A stretch of DNA of 64,000 bases from positions 31,340,101 through 31,404,100 of the forward strand of contig OX438747.1 in assembly GCA_949316235.1 (NCBI GenBank), written 5' to 3'. The stretch comes from Oegoconia quadripuncta. Taxonomy: Eukaryota; Arthropoda; Insecta; Lepidoptera; Autostichidae. The notes under the pieces are model-generated. The model saw only the letters and a list, made by a program, of their open reading frames with translations, was not told the origin of the DNA and searched no databases. Shown here piece by piece: positions 30,946-40,756 of the stretch; position 1 is the stretch's first letter; each line of letters begins with the position of its first letter. The position numbers and the translations under genes were made by a program.

Positions 30946-31039
30946 ATTTACTAAATTAAAATATTGTTTGTTCTTTTAATTTTATGTAAATTGACAATAT
31001 TGTAATCTAATTATAGTTGTGGACATAATTTAGCAAATT

Positions 31040-31350
31040 GAGACCTGCTGTGTCACTCAGAGATAAGTTTAAGGAGTATGTATAATACCTTTCCGTCACA
31101 GCACCTTTTTGAAGATCTAATTTGTGCCATAAATGTATAGCATCATTTAGGAAAAATAGTGATAAACTTGCAGTTCGTGTAAGCCGAATCCGCAAAATCA
31201 GTAATTCATTCAGAGCGCTGCTGTGCATACCTACCTGGGTTTTTTCGATACGGTTCCTGTTGATATACAAAATCTTTCTTTCATTTCAGACTATTTGGAT
31301 GATAATCATCCATGGGCGTAACCAATTCGGTCGCATCTAATAATGAATTA
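31040..31350 (+). mobile_element. LINE-G related fragment
   Basis: GACTATTTGGATGATAATC and CCATGGGCGTAACCAATTCG recur at 43503-43560 and, on -, at 61150-61195. It forms the upstream part of the LINE-G 3' region that continues at 31385. Confidence 0.5.
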
Positions 31351-31384
31351 TAAAATTGTACCTGTTGTGATATAAAAGCATGTT

Positions 31385-31545
31385 TTAAAGAAGCAACCCT
31401 TCGAGTTTGCTTGTTCTTCTCAGGGGAAAGTTGCTTTCAACAAGCAGTAGCTTAAAAATGTAATAACTGACTATTTTAAGTGTACCCTGTGTACACAATG
31501 AAGATTTTTTTGACTTCGATTTTGACCTTGAGATTAAGTAAACAT
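31385..31545 (+). mobile_element. LINE-G 3' end
   Basis: GAAGCAACCCTTCGAGTTTG, CTTGTTCTTCTCAGGGGAAAG and TTTTAAGTGTACCCTGTGTAC, then a GACTTCGATTTTGA tail. Confidence 0.7.
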
Positions 31546-31848
31546 TTATTTATATAAGAATATATGTAGGTACAGGTGTTACAATCTTAGTATGGGTAAT
31601 TTCTACATTCAATCATATCGGCATGTAAATATTGTAATTCTATATAAGCCTTAAAATTTACTCAATAATATAAATGATGAATGAAACAGTAAATGAGTTG
31701 ACGTTTCCACTTAATCCAGTAAAAATAAGCAATTTTTGTGGTGTAATTTCCTATATTTAGAGACTTCCTGATATAAGTATAATACTTACTAGGAGGTCTC
31801 AACCCTAGATCTAGTTATAGCATTGTGAGGAACGAAATAAACATGAAA

Positions 31849-31990
31849 TGTTGTGTTCCGGTTGTCGGAGATAAGATAGCCAGTCCCCCAAATGTGTTTG
31901 GGTTTCAGTACGCTTCTACCTTCGACCTCATCTTCACGTAACATCACATGTGATTGAGGTCAAGTAGCAACCAGTTGTGCATAAAAAAAA
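31849..31990 (+). mobile_element. SINE-2, 5'-truncated
   Basis: GTTGTGTTCCGGTTGTCGG through CAACCAGTTGTGCATAAAAA, with a small deletion in the GGGTTTCAGTACGC stretch. Confidence 0.83.
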
Positions 31991-32370
31991 TGTATGATTT
32001 AAACATTCGCACTTGTCAACCTGAAACGACGTGCTTGGTTACCTGTCTAATTTCATTACCTTTCTAAAAATCTCAAAAACATTGTCGGGCTTGCCCCATT
32101 TTGAAACCTTATATACGCCACCAATATCTCCATCACAGTGGGGCCCGATAACAGATTATGCCCGTAGCCGTGCCCTCCGCTCAAAGTTTTAACAATGGAA
32201 CCTCTGTACTTGACGCCTATTTGATTTAAATTACGGCAAGAGTAGAATGATTTTACTTTAAACTATAGTTAAACTAGTTCCTTTATGTTTAATGCGGGCA
32301 ATAATATCTCTAAAAACTTGACAGCTATGGTGGGGGTTATCGCAATATTGTGTAATATATATATATATAT
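31991..32370. other. Unclassified segment with GC-richer core
   Basis: On - a 50-codon stretch free of stops runs through 32060-32225, without start, splice context or known motif. It may be an old LINE 3' UTR. Confidence 0.3.
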
Positions 32371-32376
32371 ATATAT

Positions 32377-32838
32377 ACAACATGTAACAGAATTAACGCA
32401 AAACCAGAAATTAGTTTGTTCAGAATCGGAAGTAGAGCCGATTGCACTATGTTAAAATATAGGTAATAATTTCAAAAATTTTAATTAAATTGAGATCAAT
32501 TCTAGAGTTGTTCTAAAGTCTGTGTGTTTGATACGACCACGCCCTTATTATTTTAAATAAATTGCTTTTGCTACCAATCTTCTTTCTTCGTTTTTCTTTT
32601 GCAACTGTTTTCCCGCCAATAACTGTATGGTGACAGATGGTTTTTCCACGAGTGGGTAACTGACAACTGGTAGTAAACTTTGTAGAATTATTAATCAAAT
32701 GATGTGGACACGATAACTTAAAATGCTAGTAACTTTTAAGATATTCCTTAAATTATTTGAATAGTTATGCAGATAGATTTATAAAATTATAAATCATTTG
32801 CGGTGTATGAGGTTTTGCGTTAATTCTGTTACATGTTG
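32377..32838. mobile_element. 462-bp inverted-repeat MITE in a (TA)n tract
   Basis: ACAACATGTAACAGAATTAA and TTAATTCTGTTACATGTTGT form the outer parts of about 32-bp arms. TA repeats on both sides hide the duplication but fit a TA-targeting element. The interior has no convincing protein. Confidence 0.75.
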
Positions 32839-32884
32839 TATATATATATAGTATTTATTATTATGTATATTAGTAGATATTTAT

Positions 32885-33060
32885 ATATATATTTAGCCAT
32901 GCTATACAGCGAGGCAACGCGGCCAGCCTTCTGAGTACCATTCCACCAACCAGAGACTTGGGGCTAGTTTTTTATTTGAGATTTTTTTTTATAATAAATT
33001 GTATAATTATTGTTTATAAATATTGTACAAATGTTAATAAATTTTTATATAGATAGTACC
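32885..33060 (+). mobile_element. LINE 3' end (CR1/L2-like)
   Basis: CAGCGAGGCAACGCGGCCAG and CTTCTGAGTACCATTCCACC encode RGNAASLLSTIPPTRDLG, an ORF2 C-terminus type, then an A/T-rich 3' UTR. Confidence 0.5.
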
Positions 33061-33502
33061 TATGTAGGAAAGCTTTAAACTCAATCCTCAAATGTCATTT
33101 AATTTGATAGGGTTAAGGGTAGAGTAATACCCCAGTATATTGACCCAATAGTCCCGGTCATTTTAACCTGGAGTTTAATTATAGTTAGTTACAGTAATTA
33201 GTAGTAACTGCAGACTTAACGGTTAGGTTAAATAGGGTTCGGGAGGAATAAGTGTTTTGACTTTGAGATGCTGTTCTAAACGGGATAGGGGCTGGAAGGA
33301 TGAAATGAGCCTTGCATTAAACAACCGTTATTTTGCCTAAATTTAGTTTATACATGGATTAGGTGTATGTAAATAGATTAAAAGACTGGACACACACACA
33401 CACACAATGTCCTCCAAACACATAATACCCGCCTTTTTTCATCTGGGGCTATTACCTATTACCTGGTATTACCTTTTATCACCAAATAAAACACATAGGT
33501 TT
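33061..33502. other. AT-rich spacer with a short (CA)n
   Basis: Short CA repeat at 33390-33407. No gene or element was recognised. Confidence 0.4.
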
Positions 33503-33682
33503 TTTTTATGCACAACGGGCTAGTACTGGACGTCAATCACACCTGATGTTAAGCGAAGATGAGGCCGCAGGTGGCAGTGTACTGAGCAGGGCAACCGCAC
33601 CTAATTTGGGGGACTGGCTATCATATTTGTGACAACCGAAACACCACAATGCTATTAACATTGCTGTTTAGCGGCAGACTTA
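33503..33682 (-). mobile_element. SINE-2, 3' part, split by MITE-1
   Basis: TTTTTATGCACAACGGGCTAG through GTTTAGCGGCAGACTTA. It continues at 34392 with TTAGAAAAGATGGTGG. Confidence 0.83.
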
Positions 33683-33908
33683 GGCCCGTATTAATAAACC
33701 ATTATCAAGATTGAGATCAGTCTTGTGACCGGTCTCAAGTAAACGTTTTGATTAATAAACCTAACTTGAGACCTGAAACGCACGTGACTACTCAAGGAGT
33801 TCTCACTTGAGAGGCGCGCGTATTAATAAACGAAACTCAAGGCTATCATTCATTCGCCGCTGAGGCGAATACTTGAAAAGTGATCTCAGCTGAGTAGACG
33901 TCAAGATT

Positions 33909-34062
33909 TTTTTTTTTTTTTTTAATTTAGAATGGGATCGCTCTTGACCTTAATCTGGATTAATGTCGAGATAAGGTCTACGATGGAACGAGCTTTCCCA
34001 GAAGATGCCTATTTAACCTGACTTTAAAGAGCTGCGGGTTATATGCGATTGGAAACACAGAC
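33909..34062 (-). mobile_element. Poly-A LINE 3' end nested in MITE-1
   Basis: It starts with a T run on + (poly-A on -) and is flanked by AGATT at 33904-33908 and 34063-34067. On - it reads CCAATCGCATATAACCCGC, AAATAGGCATCTTCTGGG and AAGGTCAAGAGCGATCCC, the last part of a LINE ORF2 and its UTR. Confidence 0.75.
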
Positions 34063-34076
34063 AGATTGGTTTATAA

Positions 34077-34292
34077 TATTTGACGTTTTCATTTATATTT
34101 AATAATGTTATAATTAATAATGTATTAGTACGAATTTTATTGTAATTTAATTAAGACATTACCCATTCAATGTTAAAGTAACCGTTGTCAGTAACATAAT
34201 AAAGAATCTTTAATTGGCATAAGTTTGGTATTAGTTTTCTGAATAAGAATTTGTAATAATGCTGTTGATTCTATGTAAATAAATAAATAAAT
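34077..34292 (+). mobile_element. LINE 3' end with (AAAT)n tail nested in MITE-1
   Basis: Interrupts MITE-1 between GGTTTATAA and ATTAGC. It shares AATTGGCATAAGTTTGG and ATGCTGTTGATTCTATG with 4330-4450. Confidence 0.65.
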
Positions 34293-34391
34293 AAATTAGC
34301 ACGGAGCTTGAGATTGCGTCAACTGCTTAAGACGCATCTCGTGTGATACAGCCTTAAGACTTGTATTAAGAATTGTTTAGTAATACGGGTA

Positions 34392-34546
34392 TTAGAAAAG
34401 ATGGTGGATAGCTAGCCAGGCGAACATTTAAAATGCCCTACCACCAACCAAACCGAGTACTGAACATGCACCCCGATGAGGATCGAACCCGCGACCTCCG
34501 ATTCGTAAACGATATGTAGTTCACATTGAGCAGCGGAGGCGGTGCA
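34392..34546 (-). mobile_element. SINE-2, 5' part with head
   Basis: TTAGAAAAGATGGTGG through CGGAGGCGGTG. The other half of the copy split at 33682. The head has several substitutions (GATATGTAGTTCACATTGAG). Confidence 0.83.
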
Positions 34547-34835
34547 AGGCAATGTGATAACAATTTAACCATCTGCTTGTTCACTCGCAGTTGCTGTTCA
34601 CCCCAAGTAGATCCGTTTAAAATTCTCAATCGAAAACGACATTTTAAACACCCTCTTTTTACAGGAATGTTGATTTTTCCGCTTTATAGGACACCCTGTG
34701 AATATTAATGACGACAATCGGGGTAATTCTTTGATTCGATTTATCAAAAAACGTCGAGCAATTCTGCAGATGAACGCTACAGTTGATCATTTAACTAATA
34801 TTTAAATGTGAAAGTTTGGAAGTTTCTTATGTATA

Positions 34836-35102
34836 TTTAATAAATAAATATCTTTGCACATACACACAGCGCCATCCAGTTCCAAACTAAGCAACTAGGC
34901 TTGTATTATAGATACCAGATGGTTGATAAACTACACAAATACTTTTTTTTTGTAAATACATACATATATAAATGAGAAACATCCGTCACTCGGGAACACA
35001 TGTCCGTGTTCATCATACAGACATATGCCCCTAACGGGATTCGAACACGCGACCTTTTGGTATAGCAGCAGAGTTTCTAACCACTACACGAAACAGGTCG
35101 TC
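34836..35102 (-). mobile_element. SINE-1, near full length
   Basis: ACACACAGCGCCATCCAG, CCGTCACTCGGGAACACATG, CGGGATTCGAACACGCGACC and CACGAAACAGGTCGTC. The tail on - is (AAAT)n. Confidence 0.87.
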
Positions 35103-35329
35103 TTTGTTTGTTGCTCAATCACAGCGAAACGGATAATTTGGAATATAGATAGAAACATATTTGGATGTAATTTGGAATATAGATAGAACATGCCCTGGAT
35201 TAAAACTTAGGATATTTTTTATCCCGATAAAATGAGTAGTTTAATACATTACAACATTAGGGATAAGCAAACTTGAAATTTTCTTGTGAATCTCCATATG
35301 TTATTAATATTATTATGATAATAATAATA

Positions 35330-35515
35330 AAGATTTAGCCATAGAACTTAGGCGCCAATGGCAAGCACACATAGTTCATATAGTCCCCATTGTAATATCC
35401 ACGACAGGTGTAATTCCTAAAACCTTAAGCAACAGCCTCAATACACTACAATATTTGGGATATGTAGTGTTAATACACCGCTACACTAATGTGTAAGAGT
35501 AAGAATAATTTAAAA
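35330..35515 (+). mobile_element. RLE-type LINE C-terminus fragment
   Basis: Translates as DLAIELRRQWQAHIVHIVPI, then VISTTGVIPKTLSNSLNTL and stop. This C-terminus is typical of LINEs with a restriction-like endonuclease (Dong/R4 type). Inverted and partial copies of the same region follow at 35516-35790, 36236-36540 and 36541-36760. Confidence 0.65.
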
Positions 35516-35790
35516 TAATAATTATAATATTATTATTATTATTATTTCAAATTCTTATTTTCTCCTCTTTTGAGGGTATTACCTTATCATGCGGGCCGTA
35601 GCCAAGCATGATAAGGGATAACATGGTTATGTTACGGGATTGTCGGTTATGGTTGCAGGCGTTAAAAATTTCCTAGCAATGCGACATGTATTTAGAATTA
35701 TGGCTTTTTGCAATGTTTCTATAATATGAGCTGGGATATGAAGGGTACTGAGGCTGTTGCTTAAGGTTTTAGGAATTACACCTGTCGTAG
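35516..35790 (-). mobile_element. RLE-type LINE 3' end, inverted neighbour
   Basis: On -: ACAGGTGTAATTCCTAAAAC, CTTAAGCAACAGCCTCAG and TCATGCTTGGCTACGGCCC, ending in a (TAA)n tail. It stands tail to tail with the fragment at 35330. Confidence 0.65.
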
Positions 35791-35843
35791 ATGAAATGAA
35801 ATGAAATGAAATGAAATGAAATGAAATGAAATGAAATGAAATG
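35791..35843. repeat. (GAAAT)n microsatellite as LINE tail
   Basis: About ten GAAAT units. The neighbouring sequence on - runs GCACAAATAAACATTTC into it, so it is the 3' tail of a - strand LINE at 35844-36000 that has expanded. Confidence 0.85.
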
Positions 35844-36235
35844 TTTATTTGTGCATAGAACCAGGTTAAAAAAAGATATACATAATTTTGGGATGATCTC
35901 TGGATCTGGCCTCTTCAGGCTTATACACTACACACTATAACTACAATAAAATAAATCTATGAAAAGGGCTTTTAGATGCGCTGCCAATAATTGATGATGC
36001 TCAAATGTTGCTTATTAAAAATAAAGGTTTAGAGTATGAGTAATTTAACAGTAACAATAATAATTTCCAATTGACTCATAATATAACAATAACTGATTAT
36101 AGAGATGTCATTAAAACTAAATGTCATAAAAACTACTTAAATGTCATAAAAATTTGATGTCATGAAAAGTTATAAAAAGTATAGATGTCATAAAAAGCAT
36201 CAAAAGAATTCTACAATTTATCTGCCAAAAACTCA
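35844..36235 (-). mobile_element. LINE 3' UTR and AT-rich spacer
   Basis: The first 150 bp (ATTTGTGCATAGAACCAGG, CTCTTCAGGCTTATACACTAC) are the 3' UTR of the element with the GAAAT tail. The remainder holds a short degenerate repeat, TGTCATAAAAA, four times at 36105-36200. Confidence 0.45.
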
Positions 36236-36540
36236 TTAATTGCATAGTAGCACTTGCCAGTTAAGATTGCCTTGATTCTGGTTTTGAATTCCTTTATCGT
36301 CATACATACATGGATACGTCATACATATGTAGATATTACAATGGGGACTATTATGAACTATGTGTGCTTGCCATTGGCGCCTAAGTTCTATGGCTAAATC
36401 TTGGTATTTGGCTAATTTCTCGTTAATTGTGGATTGAATGTTGTGTGTGTTTGGGATCGCTGTGTCAATCAGATATATGGTTTTATTGCTTTTATCAAAA
36501 AATTTAATATCGGGTCTATTATAATGAATTCTTAAAACCT
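36236..36540 (-). mobile_element. RLE-type LINE C-terminus, inverted segment
   Basis: On - it encodes NRPDIKFFDKSNKTIYLID, TAIPNTHNIQSTINEKL and LAIELRRQWQAH, the restriction-like endonuclease region. The following C-terminal part lies forward at 36541-36760: 5' part inverted, 3' part forward, the twin-priming pattern. Confidence 0.7.
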
Positions 36541-36760
36541 TAAGCAACTGCCTCAATACCCTACATATCCCAGCTCATATTATACAAACATTGCAAAAAG
36601 CCACAATTCTGAATACATGCCGCGTTGCTAGGAAATTTTTAACGTCTGCAACCATAACTGACAATCGCGTACCATAACTCGGTTATCCCTTATCATGCTT
36701 GGCTACGGCCCGCATGATAAGGTAATACCCTCAAAACATATAAGAATTAAAGATAAGAAT
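36541..36760 (+). mobile_element. RLE-type LINE 3' end, forward segment
   Basis: AAACCTTAAGCAACTGCCTC, CAGCTCATATTATACAAAC and TCATGCTTGGCTACGGCCC, ending in AGAATTAAAG repeats. Confidence 0.65.
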
Positions 36761-36787
36761 TAAAGAATAAGAATTAAAAAAAAATAA

Positions 36788-36882
36788 TAGTAACTTTATT
36801 TCCAAAAAGTTTACAGTTATATCTTATAATCTAAGTTAAGCTAGTTAATTTTTATGTCAATAATATAGCCTCTGTTGCCGAA
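36788..36882 (-). mobile_element. LINE-H, first half
   Basis: TAACTTTATTTCCAAAAAG through CCTCTGTTGCCGAA, matching 3890-3975. Broken here by LINE-F; it resumes at 37083. Confidence 0.7.
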
Positions 36883-37082
36883 CGGACTTCCGGCAGCGGT
36901 ATTCCCGAACGAGTACGACATTGGAACCTTCAAGAAACGAGCCTACACCTTCCTCAAAGGCCGGCAACGCATCTGTGACCCTTTTGGTGTTGCGGGTGTC
37001 CATGGGCGGCGGTGATTGCTTTCCATCAGGTGACCCGCATGCTCGTTTGCCGCCCTCTCATATTAAAAAAAAAAAAAAAAAA
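36883..37082 (+). mobile_element. LINE-F 3' end inside LINE-H
   Basis: CGGACTTCCGGCAGCGGTAT encodes [20 protein letters not shown], then GGGCGGCGGTGA (stop), a short UTR (CATCAGGTGACCCGCATGC) and a poly-A run. It is a very short 5'-truncated copy of the LINE also seen at 54077 and 63550. Confidence 0.82.
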
Positions 37083-37290
37083 CTAGGTTGAAAAACCTGT
37101 ATTTCACACCTTCATACAGTGCCCTTCCCCATAGGACAGTATTACCAGCCATAAATAGTCATTACTTAAAACTTATAAGAATATAATTATTGACATGTTA
37201 AGGGACACTTAAGGGAAACTTGAGTTTGGACTATTCTATTGTGTCTGATGCGGTATCCCAAAACGTGTCACAATTATCGACTAACTGAAT
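37083..37290 (-). mobile_element. LINE-H, second half
   Basis: CTAGGTTGAAAAACCTGTATT through AAAACGTGTCACAATTATCG, collinear with 3980-4190. Confidence 0.7.
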
Positions 37291-37297
37291 ATATTAG

Positions 37298-37537
37298 GTC
37301 CCTTACCTATGAAATTGGCGTTTTGTATGAAGAATTTCTATAAGACTGTTTTTTCCATACAAACATTTTTGATTTTTTTTTGGGAACGGCAAATCCAAAT
37401 TTAGTTAAACTATGTGTGTATTATCGGATAATATTAAGTTAAGTATAGGCAGCGTTAATTTTTAAAAGTAACCGCTTTGTAAATGTTTCAGCGAATCTAA
37501 GAAATGATTATGGGAAGCATATGAAAAGAGCTCTGTT
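37298..37537. mobile_element. MITE-2, left half only
   Basis: Starts GGTCCCTTACCTATGAAATTGG and stops at GAGCTCTGTTTC, where the intact copies have a T run. The other half does not follow; an (ATTTC)n repeat does. Confidence 0.78.
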
Positions 37538-37582
37538 TCATTTCATTTCATTTCATTTCATTTCATTTCATTTCATTTCATA
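37538..37582. repeat. (ATTTC)n microsatellite
   Basis: About eight ATTTC units, complementary to the GAAAT repeat at 35791. It may be the tail of a truncated LINE inserted in the T run of MITE-2. Confidence 0.8.
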
Positions 37583-37682
37583 GAATATGTAATAATCATG
37601 ATGGAGTTGATGCTCCATCAACCAAGCTATTGATATAGCTTATGTTTAAAGGTATTTTTAATGTACCTATACATACATAATA

Positions 37683-37735
37683 CATAACCTCACGACCGTT
37701 ATCCCAAATGGGGTAGTCAGAGATATCCCAAACCA
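37683..37735. repeat. Short dispersed repeat (CACGACC...GTCAGAGATATCCC)
   Basis: TCACGACCGTTATCCCAAATGG and GGGTAGTCAGAGATATCCC occur again at 46938-46981 and 54570-54615. Boundaries are not defined. Confidence 0.55.
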
Positions 37736-37854
37736 TAATGTTAACCAGAATGTTAACTTATTATTAACATGTAAATAACTTAATTTAAAAAATTAATTCT
37801 TGTATATCAGTCATCCAAAATGGATATTAAAAAAAAAATTTGGATTTTTTTTTT

Positions 37855-37975
37855 TTTTTTTTTTATATGAGGCAAACGAGCATGCGGGTCACCTGATGGA
37901 AAGCAATCACCCGCAACACCAAAAGGGTCACAGATGCGTTGCCGGCCATTGAGGAAGGTGTCCACCCCAGAATAA
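37855..37975 (-). mobile_element. LINE-F 3' end
   Basis: Begins with a T run (poly-A on -), then GAGCATGCGGGTCACCTGATG and AGGGTCACAGATGCGTTGCC. 5'-truncated. Confidence 0.8.
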
Positions 37976-38049
37976 GATTTACATGTTAATCAATGATTTC
38001 CATTCACCGCTCTGTCTGCTGTTAGGTGTATGTACTTCTATGTGTAACT

Positions 38050-38689
38050 TTTGATCTAATTTTAACTTAAATTCGGCCATCTTGTCGAGTCTAGACTCCA
38101 GACAGCTTGTGATTTAATTTAAAACCTAGACTTTGGTAGGCGTGTCCCGGCCACACCCCCCCAGCACGCCCACAGATCCCCACCCACATCAGTTTCGATC
38201 CAAAATTCAGCGCGAGCAGTCGTATTTCGCGTTACACCGTCAATTTTGAATTAATTCTTTAAAGTATTTTAGATAAATACAATGTGAAATTACAATTTTC
38301 AGTGTGCGTCATAAAAGTACTGTTGAGGAAACAATTTCATTGTGAACAGTGTGACTTTTTTGTTTGTTTGTGATTGTTGTTCTGTTTGTAAACAAAGTCA
38401 CGTGGTCGCAAGGTTGCGAGGTCATTGAACCTTCTGTTGTTCCGCTTCTACAGTGAAATGTTGATCAGATTTTTTAATCAGTGATAAAAATAACAAAGAT
38501 AAGAGTGTTTCACGGATATAAAGTGTCAATAACGAGCTCAAAACTTTCCCAATTTCCTTGTTCAGTGTCTGCTTAATATCCGAATTTATTAATGCTTTGA
38601 TATGAACTGATAAAATACTTTTTGTGCATTAATTCATATTTTATTGATAAAAAAACTTATTGTGCTAATTATAAAAAAAATCTTTCAAA
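38050..38689 (+). promoter_or_regulatory. Probable promoter and 5' leader of the exon at 38690
   Basis: GC-rich patches unlike the surroundings (CACACCCCCCCAGCACGCCC), an initiator-like ATCAGTTTCG at about 38188 and an E-box (AGTCACGTGGTC) near 38400. It is repeat-free, which is rare in this window. Promoter function is inferred from position and composition only. Confidence 0.3.
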
Positions 38690-39280
38690 TTGGATTCAAA
38701 AAGGTCTAGTGAGGCCCTGGGAGGGGCCTCAAATAAACTATTTCAAACACAGAACCGAAACACAAAAACACTTCTCGTACATCCGTTCAGCAATCCAGAA
38801 GTGGCACCGAACACCTCAAATTCCACAGAAAATTCCAAAACGAAATCTTACTTACTAGAGACACCGAAAACTTTAAAGAGAAAAACTCCACTTCTAGAAT
38901 TACCAAAGGAATTCACTAAAAAAGCAAAACTCTACTCAACCGACAATTACAACATCCAAAAACAAAAGACAGTCAGCGCTCCAACAAACGCAAATGAGAA
39001 CATCACTGAAATGAGAAGCTGCGAAAACAAAAAACCAGATACCCATTGCTGTCAGAAAACCTGTCTCAGCGCTGTCAAGGTGTGCCACCACTGTTGCTGC
39101 AGTAAAAGCTGCCGTCAGGACGACGAAGACACTGAAGTCCAAATCAGTGGCGAAACGAAATCTTGCAACTGCTCAAGTCCAGTGAAAGTGATCTTCGCTC
39201 CAGCTATGATGCCCTCCATCTTCGGTCCGGTCCCTGGGATACCTTACATCGTGAAGCAGCCAGTCAAAGTCGGTGAGAAG
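38690..39280 (+). CDS. Cys-rich early exon of an unidentified gene
   Basis: 591 nt (197 codons, ending in phase 0) before a strong donor, GAGAAG|GTAAGT. The frame is open from a TAA at 38672-38674. The first codon given is TTG, and the only in-frame ATG with a fair context is near 39011, so either that is the start or the exon has an upstream partner. The first half is polar, rich in Asn, Thr and Lys, with L-E-T-P-K-T-L-K-R-K. The second has a dense Cys/His cluster (HCCQKTC, VCHHCCCSKSCRQ, SCNCSS) that may bind zinc, then the hydrophobic, Pro-rich MMPSIFGPVPGIPYIVKQPV. Codon choice and lack of repeats point to a real host gene, possibly a nuclear regulator. I do not recognise the family. The downstream exons lie beyond long intron sequence or outside the window. 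Confidence 0.6.
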
Positions 39281-40514
39281 GTAAGTCTTGTAATAAGTAG
39301 TGATACTAACCTATTTGAAATTTAATTGCAAAGCGTAATTTTAGGCTCTATATTGGAATCCCGAAAAAAAAATTCTCATATTTTTCTTCATTTGTCCTAA
39401 AGTAAATTACACAATTATACAAATGTATTAATTAATATCATTTAACATAATATTTGATTATTGTAAACATTTGTTTACAATAATCAATTTTGTTTGTTTT
39501 TTAGGCTACATTTGTGGCCTAAAAAAATTTACCATCAATCTTAAAAACACTAACATTGTTAGTGTGAATAATTTATGAATAAAAAAAATTTATAAATAAA
39601 AAATTTTAGTCTAGTAAAAAAACGTAATTTTTGTGGTGTAACTTTCTATTTTTTTAAGTGGGATAGAGAATAGTTAACAGAATGAAAATATTTTCTATAG
39701 CTTGCTTTGGGTATGGTTTATATTTGGTTACAAAACCTACAATATTAAAACAAAGTTACCATTGTGAACTTCATTGCGTTGTGGAAGATGCTAAGATCTC
39801 TTAAAAAAAATTCTAAAATAACAATCAATGGCTGCTATATATTTCTTTTTAATAGTCATTCGAGTCGTGATATTTGCCCTCGGTGAAATTTTTCATAAAT
39901 ATAATGCAGTTCTACGTATATTCACAGTGGTAAGTTTAATCTAATAGTCTATTTCATTACTAAGTATCTATACTATATCTAAAGCAAGCTACTGATTTGT
40001 TAGAAATAATTTTTATTCTATCATTAACAGGTACAATGCAAAACATTAGGAACTTCAAAATCATAGGAAATAAAAATATTTTGCTTACTTACTACTACTT
40101 GCTGTTATTTATTTATTTAGATTCACCAACAATTGTTACATCAGTAGGTACATAGTCCATCTAACAATTAAGGTAGCTGGTATTAAATTTAAATGTACAA
40201 CCTTTTATTGGTGAACACATCATGCAAAAAACTTTAAAAATAAAATAACAGTAAAACAAAAACTTATTTAACCTAAATGTACCTTTACTTTGATTGGTTG
40301 AGCAGTTTCGTGTCAAGTTGCGGTGATAAGGTAGTGAAAATAATAACTAGAAAGTAATATATTACGTATGTTGTTGAGAGAATGTTCAACGTATAAACAA
40401 TGGTATGTTAACTAAGTATTGAGGCTAGTACTAATGGTTTTGTAAAACCTAGAGACAGTGTCGCAGTGAATGTCGATAAGGTCACTGTTGGCATTCAAAA
40501 TCCTACACAGCCCC
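39281..40514. other. Probable first intron of the Cys-rich gene
   Basis: AT-rich. A 10-bp inverted repeat, ATTGTAAACA / TGTTTACAAT, is at 39460-39485 (written once on each side of TTTG), and an antisense LINE-type TTTATTTATTTAG is near 40108. No second exon was identified. Confidence 0.4.
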
Positions 40515-40756
40515 GGGCCTGCAGTCTCGACATAGATAGCGATCGCTATACCACCGATTTCGGTCGTTAAGTCCTAACAATGTTATTTTTATTGGAGAAT
40601 TAGAGTCTTTTGTATCAAAATATCGGTTTTCATTGAAATTGAGATTCAGGCTTCCAACAAAAACCGATATAATTATGAACACTATAAAATTTAGAATAAG
40701 ATCGTTAGGAGTTAACGACCGAAATCGGTTGTTATCTATGTCGAGACTGCGGGCCC
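40515..40756. mobile_element. 242-bp inverted-repeat MITE
   Basis: GGGCCTGCAGTCTCGACATAG and CTATGTCGAGACTGCGGGCCC. The arms extend about 60 bp and include ACCGATTTCGGTCGTTAA. The small open frames through both arms are artefacts. The target duplication is not clear (CC before, TGG after). Confidence 0.8.

Larger units (their letters stand above)
33683..34391. mobile_element. MITE-1, copy 3, with two later insertions
   Basis: GGCCCGTATTAATAAACC at the left and TTTAGTAATACGGG at the right, TTA at 33680-33682 and 34392-34394. Removing the two insertions listed below leaves an element collinear with copy 1 without its nested hairpin. Confidence 0.82.

Noticed and set aside
31991..32230. Stop-free 50-codon stretch on -
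   Set aside because: No start, splice sites or partner exon. Probably an untranslated region of an old LINE.
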